The translations under genes and the position numbers were made by a program. 14,927 nucleotides of DNA from NCBI GenBank assembly GCA_946886245.1, contig CAMPIF010000049.1, positions 1-14,927 of the forward strand. Reading direction: 5' to 3'. The stretch is from Ectopseudomonas composti. Its GTDB lineage: Bacteria > Pseudomonadota > Gammaproteobacteria > Pseudomonadales > Pseudomonadaceae. Below, piece by piece: positions 14,269-14,927 of the stretch. Positions within the stretch are counted from its first letter, which is position 1. Every line of letters begins with the position of its first letter. A model generated the notes under the pieces. It was given only the letters and a program-made list of their open reading frames with translations. It was not told the DNA's origin and did not search any database.

Positions 14269-14328
14269 GTAGCCCGGATGCAATCCGGGAGGTCCATGCT
14301 GGGTTTCCCCGGTTTGCATCCGGGCTAC
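14269..14328. repeat. REP-like inverted pair, GTAGCCCGGAT family, copy 2
   Basis: GTAGCCCGGATGCAA (14269-14283) and TTGCATCCGGGCTAC (14314-14328) are perfect 15-bp inverted arms spanning 60 bp, the same span as the copy at 2975-3034. It lies between the acetyltransferase and transporter genes. Confidence 0.85.
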
Positions 14329-14354
14329 GGTGCTCTGGTTTCTCACGCGGGCCT

Positions 14355-14419
14355 GTAGGGTGGATGTCGCTTTTTACATCCACCACAGCGGTGGATCGGT
14401 GAAGCGCGATCCACCCTAC
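14355..14419. repeat. GTAGGGTGG-family palindromic repeat, downstream of atoB
   Basis: Outer arms GTAGGGTGGAT (14355-14365) and ATCCACCCTAC (14409-14419) are perfect 11-bp complements. Inside, further GGTGGAT and ATCCACC units (TACATCCACC, CGGTGGATCGG) allow two smaller hairpins. It ends 3 bp before the atoB stop codon on the minus strand, so it would be in the 3' end of the atoB transcript. Confidence 0.75.
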
Positions 14420-14422
14420 GGC

Positions 14423-14927
14423 TCAGCGCTCGATGGCCAGCGCCACACCCTGACCACCACCAATGCACAGCGTGGCCAGGCCTTTCTTGGCATCACGGCG
14501 GATCATCTCGTGCAGCAGGCTCACCAGCACGCGGCAGCCCGAGGCGCCGATGGGGTGGCCGAGGGCGATGGCGCCGCCGTTGACGTTGACTTTGTCGGCA
14601 TCCCAGCCCAGCTCCTGGCCGACCGATAGCGCCTGGGCTGCGAAGGCTTCGTTGGCCTCGATCAGGTCCAGATCGGCCAGGCTCCAGCCGGCCTTGTCCA
14701 GGCAACGGCGGGTGGCGGATACCGGGGCAATACCCATGATCGCCGGGTCGACACCGGCATTGGCATAGCCGGCAATCTTCGCCAGCACGGGCAGGCCCAA
14801 CGCCTGCGCCTTGGCCGCGCTCATCAGCAGCACGGCGGCGGCGCCGTCGTTGAGGCTGGAGGCGTTGCCGGCGGTAACGCTGCCGTCTTTCTTGAATGCG
14901 GGCTTGAGCTTGGCCAGGGATTCGGCG
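14423..14927 (-). CDS. atoB: C-terminal part of acetyl-CoA acetyltransferase (5' end outside window)
   Basis: About 167 residues of a thiolase C-terminal domain are visible, and the frame is open to the right edge. Family motifs are present: [17 protein letters not shown] near the edge, [26 protein letters not shown] with the active-site His, and [14 protein letters not shown] with the second catalytic Cys. The nucleophilic Cys of the N-terminal half lies outside the window. The enzyme condenses or cleaves acetoacetyl-CoA in the cytoplasm. The short-chain fatty acid transporter gene downstream supports a role in short-chain acid use rather than general beta-oxidation. Acetyl-CoA acetyltransferase is the better reading, though other thiolase types share these motifs. 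Confidence 0.9.
   Translation of the reverse strand, partial: AESLAKLKPAFKKDGSVTAGNASSLNDGAAAVLLMSAAKAQALGLPVLAKIAGYANAGVDPAIMGIAPVSATRRCLDKAGWSLADLDLIEANEAFAAQALSVGQELGWDADKVNVNGGAIALGHPIGASGCRVLVSLLHEMIRRDAKKGLATLCIGGGQGVALAIER

Noticed and set aside
12367..14419. CRISPR array suggested by several repeats in one area
   Set aside because: The repeats are palindromic, of different families, unevenly spaced and separated by a gene; there are no regular spacers or cas genes.

Overview
The window is GC-rich, densely coded DNA with GTG and ATG starts and short purine-rich ribosome binding sites. Its repeats (GTAGCCCGGATGC and GTAGGGTGG families, plus a degenerate REP hairpin) are typical of Pseudomonas chromosomes. 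Gene content fits Pseudomonas, perhaps the mendocina/alcaligenes side of the genus. That placement is inference from recognised families and repeats, with no search run. There is no sign of phage, plasmid, transposase, CRISPR, tRNA or rRNA; this is ordinary chromosome.

Left part (1-4844, all + strand). The tail of a probable acyl-CoA dehydrogenase-like protein is followed by a stand-alone metallo-beta-lactamase-fold protein with a diiron (ODP-type) ligand set. Next come a secreted serine hydrolase of the class C beta-lactamase/NylB type, overlapping by ATGA a small membrane-anchored four-cysteine protein. A 60-bp REP-like pair separates these from a periplasmic YceI-like protein and a two-HKD cardiolipin synthase (ClsB type) that are almost fused end to start.

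Middle part (5031-12366, all + strand). A secreted alpha/beta hydrolase with a complete apparent triad and a strong hairpin after it is followed by a DUF1302 outer-membrane-type protein, a DUF1329 exported protein, a rho-independent terminator, and an 868-aa MalT-like LuxR regulator. DUF1302, DUF1329 and a LuxR regulator occur together in other Pseudomonas (from memory PA3923-PA3921 and PP_0765-PP_0767). The likely theme is handling of a hydrophobic or ester-type carbon source at the cell envelope, with the hydrolase as a possible extra partner. The real substrate is unknown, and this is the least understood part of the window.

Right part (12640-14927, - strand). The C-terminal end of an acetyl-CoA acetyltransferase (atoB) is followed downstream by a short-chain fatty acid transporter of the AtoE family. 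This pair fits uptake and thiolysis of short-chain fatty or keto acids. The transporter is bracketed on both sides by two copies of a 140-170-bp imperfect palindromic repeat whose stems show compensatory base changes between copies. Smaller palindromic repeats also lie on both sides. The strongest non-coding signal in the window is this structured repeat.
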